This document shows positions 23,704 to 37,000 of a DNA stretch of 64,000 nucleotides, piece by piece. Under the pieces are notes generated by a model. The model had not been told where the DNA came from. It saw nothing but the letters and a program-made list of their open reading frames with translations, and ran no database searches. This DNA comes from Camarhynchus parvulus (lineage: Eukaryota > Chordata > Aves > Passeriformes > Thraupidae). The number at the start of each line of letters is the position of its first letter. The first letter of the stretch is position 1. The stretch covers positions 32,960,352 to 33,024,351 of the forward strand of contig NC_044601.1 in assembly GCF_901933205.1 (NCBI RefSeq), read 5' to 3'. Position numbers and translations under genes: made by a program.

Positions 23704-25159
23704 GTAAGTAACCTCTCCCTTGAAAAATGTTATTGTAACTTTAACCTGAGAATGTTAGATCAGAAAAATGACATAACCATGCATAGTTAGTAGTAGAGTA
23801 TCCCTGACTGTGTAGTATCACATCACAGATCTTGAATTTGAAAGAATCCATAAGGATTATGGAGTATATTGATAAATATGAATCATGGTGCATTTATTCC
23901 TTTAACATGTTCCAAGTTGAGTTAGACTTTTTGAAAGAATGCTAGAGAAGCTAAATCTCAGCTGAAATAGAGGTGATTTGCCCTGCTGTTTTCATAAAGG
24001 ATAGATTGTTCAATGACATCAAAGTACTTTAGAACTCAGTTTTTAATGTTTCATTCTTATGGTTTCTATAATTAGTACAGTCGAATATATGTTAAACATC
24101 AGCTACTAATACAAATTTAGCTACTAAGGTCTTTAAAAATTTTGTTTAATATGTTTTGGTGTAGTAAAACCTGTTAATAGTTTTGGATTTTAATCAACTT
24201 GTACCAATTCTTAAGGATAGTAATTTCTCTGTACATTTTAGTTTAGGAATTCACGGACAAATAATTATATTTCTACACCTCTGCTGATCAGTTTAAATAT
24301 AATTACTTTTCAACAGGTTATTGACAATATGATCTGTTGAAAAGACAAGTGAAGTGTTCCATGTTTTAAGGAATTAATTTTCTACATTTAACTTCTAAAA
24401 TGTATTTAGATGCATTTCCTTAAGAACGCTATGTAACATTTTGATTTGGCAGAATGTTATGAATGGATAGTGGGTTTTTTTTAGGTAAATGACAACCTGC
24501 TGAAGAATGAGACTTTGATTAAGTAATTCATGCAGATACTTATGTCCTGAAATGACTGTCACGTTTTTGAAGTGAAGTAGACACTCAAGGCTGTTTAAAT
24601 AAGTGAAATCTGTAAAATACCTAGATGGTGTGAGCAGATCATTAATTTCCTGCAGCTGATACTATATGTCATGCTAGTACTTGTCCTTTTATTGGGAACG
24701 CCAAGCAAGTGGCAACAAGTTGTTCCATTCATTCTCTTTGTAAGAATTTTGGGAGGCTTTCTTATCATTAAGTAGTAATTTTTCAGCCTTCCTTGGCTTG
24801 AAGTTACTGGAAATACTTTAAGCTGCTATTAGTGTTTAAATATGAGCTGGTTTCAAGCTTTTGCTATGATTAGTAAATAGGGTTTTTTTTTAATCAATTA
24901 TTTTCAAATTTTTAAGTGAGAATATTTCTAAATTTTGAAGAAATATTTGGATTTGGCATTCTTCACTGAATGACTGGAAAATGTTCAGCTATTTGATGCT
25001 TTGTTTTGCCTCAGGGTTGAAAAAACCCTGAGAAAAATGTTTGATTGTTTTCATCTTCATTAAAGTTCGTGTGAGAGTATTTAACTACTGAATATGTAAG
25101 CAAATTTTCAGTGATATGTTAAAGGCTTGCAGCGAATTACATGCCTCAGTCAGTTCCAC

Positions 25160-25620
25160 TAGACCACTCTCAGAGCCCCATCCAGCCTGGCCTTGAATCT
25201 TTCAGGGGTGGGGCATCCACAGCTTCTCTGGGCAACCTGTTCCAGTAGCTCACCACCCTCACAGAGAAGAATTTCTTCCTAAAACTTGCTCTATTCCAGT
25301 TTGATACAATTCATCTTGACCTGTTGCTACAGACTCTTGTAAAAAGTCCCTCTCCATCTTTCTTCTAGGCTCCCTTCAGGTACTGGAAGGCTGCATTTGT
25401 GTCACTCCAAAGCCTTCTCTTTTCCAGGCTGTACAATCCCAATTCTCTCAGCCTTCATAGGAGAAGTGCTCCATCCCTCTGATCAACTTGGTGTCCCTCC
25501 TCTGGGCTCATTCCAGGGTACACTCACACCAGCAGGTCAATGTCCATCCTGTGATGAGGACCCCAGAGCTGAATGCGTTACCCCAGGTGGGGTCTTATTA
25601 TGTCATTCTCTACATCAGGA
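25160..25620 (-). mobile_element. CR1 LINE, 5' truncated, reverse orientation
   Basis: About 460 bp closely following the reverse-oriented CR1 3' region. Landmarks in order are gccccatccagcctggcctt, ggggcatccacagcttctct, gggcaacctgttccagt, agaatttcttcctaa, aaaaagtccctctccatc, ttccaggctgtacaatcccaa, and gaggaccccagagctgaatg. It covers the ORF2 C-terminal region and 3' UTR. It is the best preserved CR1 copy in the window. The 87-codon + frame within it (25397-25660) is antisense and not a gene. Confidence 0.9.
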
Positions 25621-26568
25621 AATGGTAGACAGTATCAGAAAAATATATACAGGAGCTTAGATTGGTAGAGTGCATTTGATGTCCCAAGTGTCATGCCCTG
25701 ATGAATAGAAGTGAATATTAATTTTACATCAAGTCATTACAAAATATAGGGACATTGTATTTGCATTTGGTCACTGCAATTAAATCTGTAAGTTGAAAAT
25801 AATAATGGTATTTTTCTTGCCCAGCAACAGCTAGGATGCTGTGAGATAGTTAAAGAGGGGAAACAATTTTCAAATTAATATTTACCACTACAGAAGGTTA
25901 TGTAGCTAGGGAACAATATTTCCAATCTCCTATTTTGTTCTTTTTTCTATCTGAGTTTAATACTATAATCTCATTTAAAATGTATTCTACTTATTGCTTT
26001 TCAGAACTAGGTCATGTTTTGATAATTGCATTTGTATTCAGATGTGTGACCTGGTAAGGAGTTATGTCTTTTTAGCTATATTTTCAGAAAGAAGACCATT
26101 AATTTACCTTTATAGACAAATTACAGTAAAGGTTAATTATGTCTTGAACAACTAGATAAACTTAACTTTTTAGAATTGACATCCTTTGGCTTTCTTTAGT
26201 TTCTGTCGATGTCATTACATTTAAAATCCTTATACTGGTTGTTTTGTTAAAAGCTGTAGTGTCATTTTGGAATACAACTGCAGAAGGGAATTTTCTGAAA
26301 ATTAAAAGCATACTGCACTTATTTATATGGGAATAATTTGTAACTTCTTATTAAATTTGGGTGAAGAAGTAAGGCTGTAATAAATGTGATTTTGTTTATA
26401 AATAAACGCTTAAAAAAAGAGCTGAAAAAATTGAACAGAGCCCCATTAGTTGCAGCACTTGGAGCTTTAAGCTGGGGAGGGGGAAATGAAAACAGTCTCT
26501 ATTTTTAGCAGTGGTTGCTGTTGCTAAAATTATACCAGAACTGTGGAGGTTTGTTTGGGGTTTGGGTT

Positions 26569-26581
26569 TGTGTGTGTGTGT
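26569..26581 (+). repeat. (TG)n dinucleotide tract
   Basis: Six and a half TG units following gggttTG; short, possibly variable in length. Confidence 0.7.
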
Positions 26582-29500
26582 CTGGGGTTTTTTCTAGTTT
26601 TGCTTTGTTGTTCTTTCTTTTAATAGTAAGAATGATAAGATTACTGCCCATTACTATATTCTGCCTTGAAGCACTTTGTTACTGATGTAGGGCTGTCTTT
26701 AGCCTAAAGAAATTGGGACAGAAAAGCCTTAATAGATCTCTTGTAACTATGCACAAGAAGACAGGCCTGGGTAAATGAAATCAAATGACAGTGATTTCCA
26801 GAAGCATTGTTTTTGAGGCTTTAGGGAGGACAAAAACCGCATCATTGTGGGTCAGATCTTCAATATGTGTTTTATGGTATGCCTCTTGTTAAATCCATGT
26901 TGTTCTTTATACTGGCTTTGGGGTCAGAACTGTGATAGTGTGTATATGTTATCTTTCGGGATTTCAGTTGCAAAACAGACTGAGGCTATGTATGGAGCTG
27001 AATGCAATAAACACACTCCTCAATAAAAACACCATATTTAATAAAAATAAAAACTGAAGCTGTAGAAAGAATTTTAATTCACCAAGTACATGCAATTACT
27101 CAAATTGACATCTAGCTCCAGTCTCAGAGTGAGAAACATCATTGACTAGCAAAGCTTTTCCAAAGAATGTAAGTTCCCAAATCCCATAAACAGGGAATAA
27201 AAATTGGAAACTGACTTTCTTGGTTGCTTCTTAGAATTAACATGTGGTTAGGGTTGGTTTTTTTTTTCACATTTGGAGACAAAACACCTTACTTGTGGCC
27301 TGATAGAACTTAGATCTGAACTAAGTTAAGAATGAATTTTTTAATAAAATACTAGGGTTACTGGTTTTCTGTTGGTTTGTTGCATTATAACAAATCTTAC
27401 CGGTCTTTGTTGAAAACATTTTATTAGTTTTTATGCATAAACTGTGATACAACTTTAATAAATGGTGATATTTAGTAACCTTGTTACTGCATAGTTCTAT
27501 CAGATATGGTTAGTTTCAACATACTCCACTTTGAATGAGATGATCTGGAATGAAAGCACCTTGTGGTCAATTGCTTGCATTTGTGTCTTTTATTATGTGC
27601 TTTTTATTTTATTCAGAGCAGATACAGTTCTATATTTACAGATTTTTTTCCCCTTCTTTAGCATTTCTTCTGTCCTCCTGCCTTTCAGTCATTGCCAAAT
27701 TTTAATTTATCTAAAAGAAAGCACTTGTTAATCCTTTGGACAAGCATCCTCTTTTCAAAACAGTTCCTAGTTTGACTATTGAACATTGTGCAAACATGCA
27801 TTTTTTTGATGCCACGTTATATGCTACAGTTTGGTTTTGGATGCAGGCTGTCAAAAACTTATTTCAGAGATCCCAAGAGTGGTATCAGGATTATAAAAAA
27901 TTCCGCTTGATTGCTGGTCTGCTGTTACCCCACCTTCCCATTGTGAAGGCTTAAAAATAATCAAGAATTATCGTTGATGACGCTATGTCTTGTTTTACTG
28001 TTTGAATCTGTGAGGCTTCTGTGGAGGTTTGGTTAGCATTTTAAATCCTGGTTTAAGAGTGAATACTCAAAATTTACCAAATTCACCAAATCCATCTGTG
28101 TTTGCTGGAAGTAGATCTGGCCATCAAAAATGTAGTACTCTAGTTTGGAAATCCTGTGATTAGAACTGTGGATTTCTCTCTTAGGGAAGAAAGATACAGG
28201 CTACGAGTTGTGTTTACAGGGAAGCTGAATGAGATTTCAGATAGCTATCAAATTTGAAAAAGGACAAATTACAGATGGGTTGTGCTACCATTCAGAGCCA
28301 TGCTGAACAGCTGGCCTCAGGCATCATGCTCTTTCTGTGTTGCTGACACTGTGAAATACAGATTTTAGCGCAGTATTTTGCTTGCTGTGCTATGATGTTG
28401 CCTGTTTGATTAAGTGTACAGCATAACTAATTACAGTCCTTGAGTACCAGCATTCTGAGTGTGTTCCTAGGCTCTTGCTTGTTTTCCAATGGTAGGTTTA
28501 TTTCTTCTCTTGTTATTGAATTAATTTAAGATAGCCTTTGACTAAGTGTTGTCTGATCCTGGTGCTGCTGTACAGCCATGACAAAAATCAACATAACCTC
28601 AGCAGTAGTTTAGTTTTTCTTCTGCTAGTAATTCCTAATGTTCTGGAGGACAAGAGAATGTGGACTGGACATGGCTCTTTAAGTTTTCTTCCACAAAGGT
28701 AACTATACCAAAAGTAGGATGCTACTCACTCAGGTGGTTTATTGAGATTGGCATAGACAGTTTTCACTGTGTTAAAACAGGCCTTGAGTATCACTTGCTG
28801 TCCAGGGCTTCCATTCCGTCTCCCGGGAGCCACACTTTGCATGTTTGATGTGTTGGTAACACTATCCTTTCCTCACCCCATTCAGGATTGAAATTGCATG
28901 TTTCAGTCGCTGAATGAGAAAGAAAAGTTTGTTAGCGCTTTGCTTTGCCTGTCTTGGTCTGCGGCTCTGTTCCTTGAACGAATTGATATTCAAAGGGTAG
29001 CAGCTCCTGGCATGGTACTGAAAGCATAATATTGCTCTTCTATTGAAGAAATCCTGAGCTCACTGATAGGGCCAAGCACAAGGCTTTGACTTCAGAATTG
29101 TCAAGTCTTGTAGTGAATACACCTTTCACCTGGGTAGGCTCTGACTTGATGATATTACTAAGGTAGCTTGTTAAAAAGAAAAAGCTTACTGTGAAATATG
29201 AGGAAGTGTTTCTTCTGCAGTGTTCTGTAAATGAACTGGCTTGAACTATTACTTGGTAAATTATGCTAATTTAGAAATAAAATATTTTAGCACTAGACTA
29301 GGGAATGTATTCTGTCAAACAAGAATAGTAGCAATAATAGAGTATGTGTTTTCTTCATACTGTAAGTCAGACAAATAGACAATAAAAAAAAATAAAACCA
29401 TATCTAATTTGATTCTCCTAACAGCCAGAGATTATATTAGAGACTATAGTTGTGTGTGTATATTATATAGACAATAGTTTGGAATTTTATTTTGTGTGCT

Positions 29501-31127
29501 CTTTAAGAAAGAAAAAAAAACTTGCATAGAAGTAGAATGTATAAATGTAACTGAATTCATTTATCTTCTCTGTGTTTCATAAATCCACTGCTTGATTATA
29601 TGCTGTGCTGTTTTTGTGTGAGTAATAAGTTCTTAAATGTACTTAGTAAGAGTAAAAATAAAAGAAATAATTTTCATTTTTCTTTTATCCAAAGCTTTCA
29701 CTCTTTTTTACAGTAAGTGAATTCTGTTGTCTAGGTTTTACTTCATTATTGTCTTATTGAGGGCAGAATGAGACTACAAGAAGAAATGTTGGTAAATATG
29801 AAGAAACTGAAGAATCTGTTTATCAGACTGAGAGATGATTGAAATACCCAAATGATTTTCTACAGTACCAAAAAATCATAGAAGAGTTGGATACAGAAAA
29901 CAGCTCAGGGGTTTAATTTAATCCCCTCTTTCATTCCCATTAGTTTCCCAGTTTCTTTTATCAAGAATGTAGAACACACTATCTCTCTTACTTGTCCGTA
30001 ATAAAGTACCAAATAGAAAATTTTAAAATAAAGAATATAATATTCCTCTATTAAAGTTGAAACTTTTTTCAATTCAAAAAACCAGTGTTTCTATGTCATA
30101 TATGAGAGTGAATGATTAATGGAGGAAACTAGGAAATTAATAGGATTGAATGAGGTGCTTTAGCCTCTGTCAAAATAAATGGAAGAAAAACTTTATTAAT
30201 ATATTTTGCTTAATAATCAGCTGTAATGTGCAGTAACCATTTTCATTAAAAAGCAAAATTTCTTTACAAATACTAAAAAATATGGGGTTTTCTTGTGCAG
30301 CTCTTTACTGTTGTTGATTGTCTGCCTGAACTTTGAAGGTATTAAAGCAAAGACAGTAATGTTCAAGTCTATCAACAATTGTAGTTTATTAAGCTTCTTA
30401 TCAAAAGCGCAGGAATTAGAGGGCACCTAAAAGCCTTTCACAGTTGTGACAAGCGAATGTATGGCACAAAATTCTGTATTCAGACTTTAAAGTGCGGTCG
30501 TTTTTGCAGATGATTATATTTTTGAAACATACAGAGATATAGAAATAAATTGAATAATCACTTTATCATTATTTTTGCACTTATGAGAGGTAAAGATTTG
30601 TAACATTTGATTACTTGCCCTGTGCAAGAATGGTTTGACCAATCTTCTTTACCCTGACAGTCTCTCTCAGCCACTTTCAAATGTTGCTGCCTACGCTGGT
30701 TAGATTTCTTAGTGTTAGAGAATGGATGAAAGTACTTGTTGAAGCTTTTTGTTTCTGTTAGCTTTTTTCCTCATAGAAGAATCTTTTTTTGACAGTAGTG
30801 CTTGCAACTAAAAATGAAAGGAAACTGTTGTAGTCACTGACTAGATTACAGATTTTGCAAAGCTAGGTAACTGCCTGAAACAAAACTCATTGCAAAGGTT
30901 ATATGCCATCACAATATTGTTCTTCAGGAAAAGGTCCCCAAAATGAAATCAAGATACTGTGCTGTGTTGTAGGTTTTTTTCTGACTTCCTGTGACATAAA
31001 TTATTTAGTATATTAAATGTAATTTTGTCATCCTAATGTTCCTAGTATAAAGAATATTCCAGTTATCAGAACTGCACATGGACCACCTCTAATTGCCAGT
31101 CAAGGGGCATAGCTTATGCCCTTTATG

Positions 31128-31136
31128 CCCCCCCCC
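31128..31136 (+). repeat. poly-C run followed by poly-T
   Basis: Nine C and then tttattttttttaag. An unusual pyrimidine stretch with no gene attached. Confidence 0.7.
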
Positions 31137-31859
31137 TTTATTTTTTTTAAGTTAAAAGATCTTAGTTTTTATAATCAAGAGCCACATTACCAAGAGACAT
31201 CATGAATTTGGGTAGTGAAGAGATGGAAGAGAAATTTATTCTGGGTTACAAAATAAGAATATTTAGGTATAAACTTAATTATTTAAAAACAAAGTAAAAA
31301 TCCATTCCCAGTTATTATGCAAGCTAGGATGTAGTTTCCAATAATCATTACTGCTGACTCAAAATTCCTATTTATGTCTGTGACCTTTTAAAAATTCCTT
31401 TATGACTTGTAACCACACAACTTGGAGATTTTGGGTTCATAAAGAAACTCTGTAAAGTAACAGATCTCAAACCTTTCAATGTTAGTGTAGGAATCAGCCC
31501 ATAGACTTGCAGTATTATAGGAGATTAAGCTATTTTTAGTTGAAATATACACTAAAGATAAATGGTATGTAAATAAGTGCATTGCTTTGTAATAGCAAGA
31601 CTAAAATTTGTAATTCTTTATTTGACATTCTCACTCTTAAGATATGAATCTTTTTCCCTCTTTCTTACTTTCCTAATGGGTGACCTTCAATCATAGAATC
31701 TATCTACACATATGCACTTAGTGGTATATAAACATTTTGGGAGCATGTGACCATTCTTTTTATTAATTTGAAGTCTCCATTGTTACTACATTTAAATAAA
31801 TGTACTGAGAAATGGGGAGGGAGCTTTCTTATATGTAGATTAAAATTTGTCCTTGGAGG

Positions 31860-33090
31860 GTTCTGGAACAACTAAACGTGGAAACTAAACTACTACTGGG
31901 CACACAAGGGACAAGAAAGTCATAAGGTGAAGTCATAAGGTGGAGTCACAGGAGGGAAATGTTGCTTAACCAGTCTGACAACCTATGATGAAACGAGTTT
32001 GTTAGATGAGAAACATTGTTTGTCATTGTTTGTTAGATTGAGAAACATGGTATTGTCTACCTTGACTTCAGTAAGGCTTTTGACAGTACCTCTTGTAAAA
32101 TTTTTGTTAAGTAACTGGTGAGTATGGACTGGATGAAATTGATTGAAAATTGGCTAAATGAATGGGTCCAGACTGTGCATCTGCAGCATGAAGTCTGCTT
32201 GGAGGCCCCTAGCCAGTCTGTATCCCAGGGGCAGCACCAGATTCAGTCCTGTTCAACATCTTGTATGGTCTGGATGATGGGATAGAATGTAGATTCAGCA
32301 AGTTTGCTGTTGATGTAAAATCATAAGGAGTGGGTTGTGCGACCATTCATAGGGTACTCAGCAAGGTGGAGAAATAGACTAACAGCATTCCTTCTACAAA
32401 GGAAAATGCAGACAATCTCATGCACCAGGTATATTATGGGGGTAATGATAGGAAAAGCAGCAGCACAAAAAGCCCTGCAGGTCTGGGTGGGACAGCAAGT
32501 TGAATATGCGATAGCACGGTGACATTGTGGCCAGGAAGGATGGTGGTGTCCTGGGATGTATTAGGATCAGTGTTACCAAGAGTTGAGGGAGGTGATCCTT
32601 TTGCTCTCATCAGCACAGGTGAGGCCACTGCTGGAGTACTATGGCCAGTTCTAAGCTCCTAAGTAAAAGGCAGAGCTACTGGAAAGTCCAGTGAAAGGCC
32701 CTGAAGGGGCCTTTTCTCTTCAGTGAGAAAAGGTTGAGCAAGCTAGGACCAGAGAAGAGATGGCTCATGAGGTGATCTCAGCAGTATATGAGGGTGTTAG
32801 AAGATGGAGCTGGGCTATCTCTGGTGGTGTCTATTGCCACAACCAGAGGCAATGGGCACAAACCAGAACAGAGAAGATTCTCTCTAGGATCAGGAAGTTA
32901 TTCACTCTGAAGGGACTGAGCTCTGATACAGGTTACCCAGGAGGTTCTGAAGTCTCTCTCTTTAGAGATCTTCCAAAATCACCTGGACATGAGCTTGAAC
33001 AACCTGTTCAAGGTGGTGCTGGTTGAGCAGACAGGCTGGATAAGGTGAGCTCCAGAACTCTCTTTCAGCCTTGGCTATTCTGTGATTTGA
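31860..33090 (+). mobile_element. decayed CR1 LINE, reverse transcriptase to 3' end
   Basis: About 1.2 kb of + strand CR1. At 32055-32090 it encodes YLDFSKAFDST, the RT motif A region. Downstream follow a version of the SxGVPQG-like region (cagtctgtatcccaggggca), the FxxD-type segment around 32300, and the 3' portion ending ttggctattctgtgattt near 33085. Stops and shifts break every frame. A 13-bp unit (aagtcataaggtg) is duplicated in tandem at 31917-31942. Open frames at 32337-33026 are fragments or shadows of it. Confidence 0.85.
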
Positions 33091-33984
33091 GGGTTTCCCA
33101 CATGCTGCAGACATACGTAGGCAGATGTTTGCCACACTTTCTTAATTTGCTTGAGTCAAATAACAAATTTTGGAACTGTTAATCTCCCTCAATTTATAGT
33201 ATACTTTCCTCTAGTATTCCATGTAATACTGACAGTATGCAAGATCCTTTTGTACAATTCATCCTCTTGGCTTTATGATTTATGAAATCCATTATTCAAA
33301 AGGAAAAATTACTTGCTGGAAATGCCCCCTGAAGTTGTTTGTCCTAGTAAGCTGTTCACTAATCAACCTTATTTGTCAAATAATCAGAAATGCACATGTG
33401 GAATAAATAGCTTGGACAATCTCTTTCTTTGTTCTGTGGCAGTTCAGTTGTGTTGTTATTTAAAATTGAATTTTGTAGCTAGTTGTCTTAGATGGAGACT
33501 CACAGTTTTTGAGACAAGTAGAGTATGCTCACTACTTTCAGTTTCATTCTGGGTAACAAGAGTTCTTCTGCTCATAATTAAAGACAAGTCAGGGTTTTGA
33601 ATCTGGTTCAGTAGGTACTAGACGTAGTGACAAGCTTCTGGTTTATATCTGAATAGCTGTTCTTTCGGAAGGTTGGTTGCCAGAGGTCACTGAATTAAGA
33701 TGAGAAAGGCACAATAAGGACCTCTTTTGAACATTGTCCAGGTACAGGACAACACAGGAATAATAGCAAGGGAAGTTAAGGTGACTGTCTTTTGTTTCAT
33801 TAATATTTTGTATCAAATGCATAAAAAGGCAAGCTTTAAACTAAGGCTTCATTTGAATGTTTGTAGATACCAAATTCTAACTGCTATAATTAGTTGAGTT
33901 GAAAATATTTGCCCTAATCTGTAAAAAGTACTTTAAAAATAGAAATTAATTATATCTAAGTTAACTAAGGTATAAGAAGTTAAT

Positions 33985-34045
33985 TATATCTATATCTATA
34001 TCTATATCTATATCTATATCTATATCTATATCTATATCTATATCT
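33985..34045 (+). repeat. (TATATC)n hexanucleotide microsatellite
   Basis: About ten near-perfect tatatc units over 61 bp, followed to about 34075 by degenerate units (ctcattatatctaattgtatctaatt). It is the longest simple repeat in the window and is likely to vary in length. Confidence 0.92.
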
Positions 34046-37000
34046 CATTATATCTAATTGTATCTAATTATAATAGAATTTTTGCATTGTTCGGGCTTGA
34101 GTGGACTTTCATGGAATTTTCTGATTCTGTTACTGTAAGTGGTACTTCAGTAACAGTGCAGACCTTTTACTTTTAGAGAAGCAGAATTCTATATCAATTA
34201 GAGTTTATTTCTTTAATGATGACTCTTACATCTTAGCTAAAGGAAGGGAGTACTGCAGGTATTCTTCAGGTTACTTGCAACAGCTGCCAGGCTACAGTTG
34301 GGTGATTCTCATTCACTTCATTGGCACATGAATAGTCTAAATCTCAAAATCTTGTTTCTAGCTCAGGAATGGGATTTTTTTCCATCTATATGAGTATGTG
34401 GTACAGTTGCTTACAGAAAATCTTACATAAATAAATTTGTTTAGAAGCAAGGAGAACACTCCTAGGAGGTTAGTCTTTTTGAATTTGATATATTCTGAAT
34501 TTGTAATTATTTTTCCTGCGTGTTAAATATTTTAAGTTAATCAGCTGGGACAAGTTCATGTAAGTTGACCAGGAACACAAATCACAAAGTCTGTAATTCT
34601 GAATAACCATATTATTCTTCCTCTACCTGTTTCAGGAACTCACAGTAAGGAATCAGCATTAGCAACCTGTCTTCCTTTGAGTAATGGGACACCAGCTAAA
34701 GAATGTGATTTCTTGCCTATTATATGAAATCTACTGTATATAATGTTTCATAAAAACAAGGCTACTTTCATATGTGAATTGTTGCCATTTTGGTTTTACT
34801 GTGTGTATGCATTCTTCATACTTCCTTCATCCTTACTAACTTGGAACGTAGGTTTTTCTTGTTGATCAGACCATTTATTTTTTTGTCAGTAATGAGAAAC
34901 TGATGTTGTGTAGGAATAAAAAAAGGCTACATGACAGTTACTATGAAAGTGTCACATGTAATCCTGTTTCCTCTCAGCTATTATCTTACATATCTGTAAT
35001 TTTATAAGAACTTCCTTGATAAATTAGTGCAAAGACTAAACAGTCATTTATGATTCAGGTCAGTAGAATCCAGGCATTTTCTGCTTTCTGTTTGGGGAAT
35101 GTCGATATCTGCAGTAGTATGACTCAGCTGTGTGGGTGTTATGGCACACATCTGAGAAACTATTTAGTGGTCAAATCCTCCAGACCTGGTGCCTGTATTC
35201 ATATGCTGGCCTGTTGTTTGTCATATCATGGTCTCTAAGCAGGAAGGAAATCCCTTGTTAGTCAGCGGCAGTAGACATCATGTGGAAAGTCAATTGAAGG
35301 TGAACTAACAATTACCTGTCTCAGAACAACTGTGATTCTTTGAAATTACTTCCAACACATTACATATATTTTTATATGCTTAATTGCAAAGTGCTCCCCC
35401 TGTGACATTCTGTACTCATGGCAAAACCAAGGGTGAGTTTACTTGCTCTATTCTACACTTTTCAGTAATGGAGAGTCACAGGAAAGCTGGGAGTATCCCA
35501 AGACTACAAGGTGCTGCCAGTCTACCTAATCTAAAACTACATGTGACATGTATGTTTATCAGGGATGTGTTTCTGAAGTTGAGCGGAAAGTTCACAGTTA
35601 CTGCAGAATAGGAAGCACGTTCATTTCTTTATATTGCTGTATGCCGTATTTTCTATTTTGTTTGAGCTGTTTATGAGTTTAGTTGAGGTAGCTAATGTTA
35701 CTAAGTTTATTTTCTCTTACTGAAGTTCTTCAGTTTACCTGATGGTCACTCTACCTGTGTCATGTCTTGAATGACCAGTAGACATCCTTTTTTACAGGCT
35801 TTGTCATCTTCTGTGCTAAGAGATTATTCTTTAAACAACTTATGCATGAAATTTATTTTGATTTGCTTGTTCACATTTGTCTTCTCTTCAGCTAGAAGTC
35901 TCTGCTCTTGTGATCTCAAATATAGGGATGTGTTTTTGTCTTATGTCTGGCTCTGTTGCTGGCATAACATAAACTGAGTTGGACCCTTCTATTTCTTTAC
36001 TGTACTTAGAACTTTACTTTTCTGTAATATAATTAAGCATTGATATTACATTAGGATGTGACTTTTGGCATATGCTTGGGACGTGTTTTGTGTGCAGAAT
36101 AGACCTGTATTTACAGAATAAGCAGCATGTTTCACATTAGAATAGAAACGTGAAGTAATCCTTTTTGAATTAATTGCGTGAACTACCTTATTATTTAGTA
36201 GCTCATAGTCCAGACTTTGATGTGCTATGGTAACTCAGTGAAATTCTCTTAACTAAAGTTGAATGCTGCTCATTACTTAGTCTTTTTATTTACTTCTAAC
36301 AACATTAATCTTTATATATACGTGGTCTGCTCTTGTCTCTGTGTTGTACTCTGTCATTTAGTTTAGCTAATCTGTTTCTTTTATATATATCTTAAACTCC
36401 TTTTTTCTTTCACTATGCAGCTAATGATGGCACCCTGGTAAACCTGAATCACATCTAGAATTTAGGATTAATGAGTAGTAGTACAACAATTGTCTTAAAT
36501 TTATATCTTGTTATTTGAACTGTGACAAAAATGTGGAATGTTAAAGCATAAAACCACTAGGCCTCTTGGCAAAGCTTTAAATATTTTTTTATCACTCATA
36601 GCAAATGAGCCTTATCATGTAGAATCATGTGGAGATTGACCTGTCTATATGTGTAATTTATTGTTCCTAAAGTTTGAGTGCATACAACTCAATTAAGCCT
36701 ACAGGGCATTATTTGTCAAACATCATCTCTGCTTTAGTTATGTACAGTTTTGGCAGCTGTACATGAAAGTCATTCAGATAAATGTGATCATGTGTTTCTT
36801 ATGCTACAAAATACTAATACTGCAGGAAACTTCACCCTTGTTAAAAAGTTGAAACTCAGTGTACAATCCCAAGTGATTACTAACTTTTTTCTATGCCATT
36901 TTTTCTGATGCTTCACAAGGACCTGTTAAAAGGATTAATTTCTTAAATTTGTTTAATAGATACACACAAGGCTGTTACAGGGGATTTGTCTTTTGCCTTT

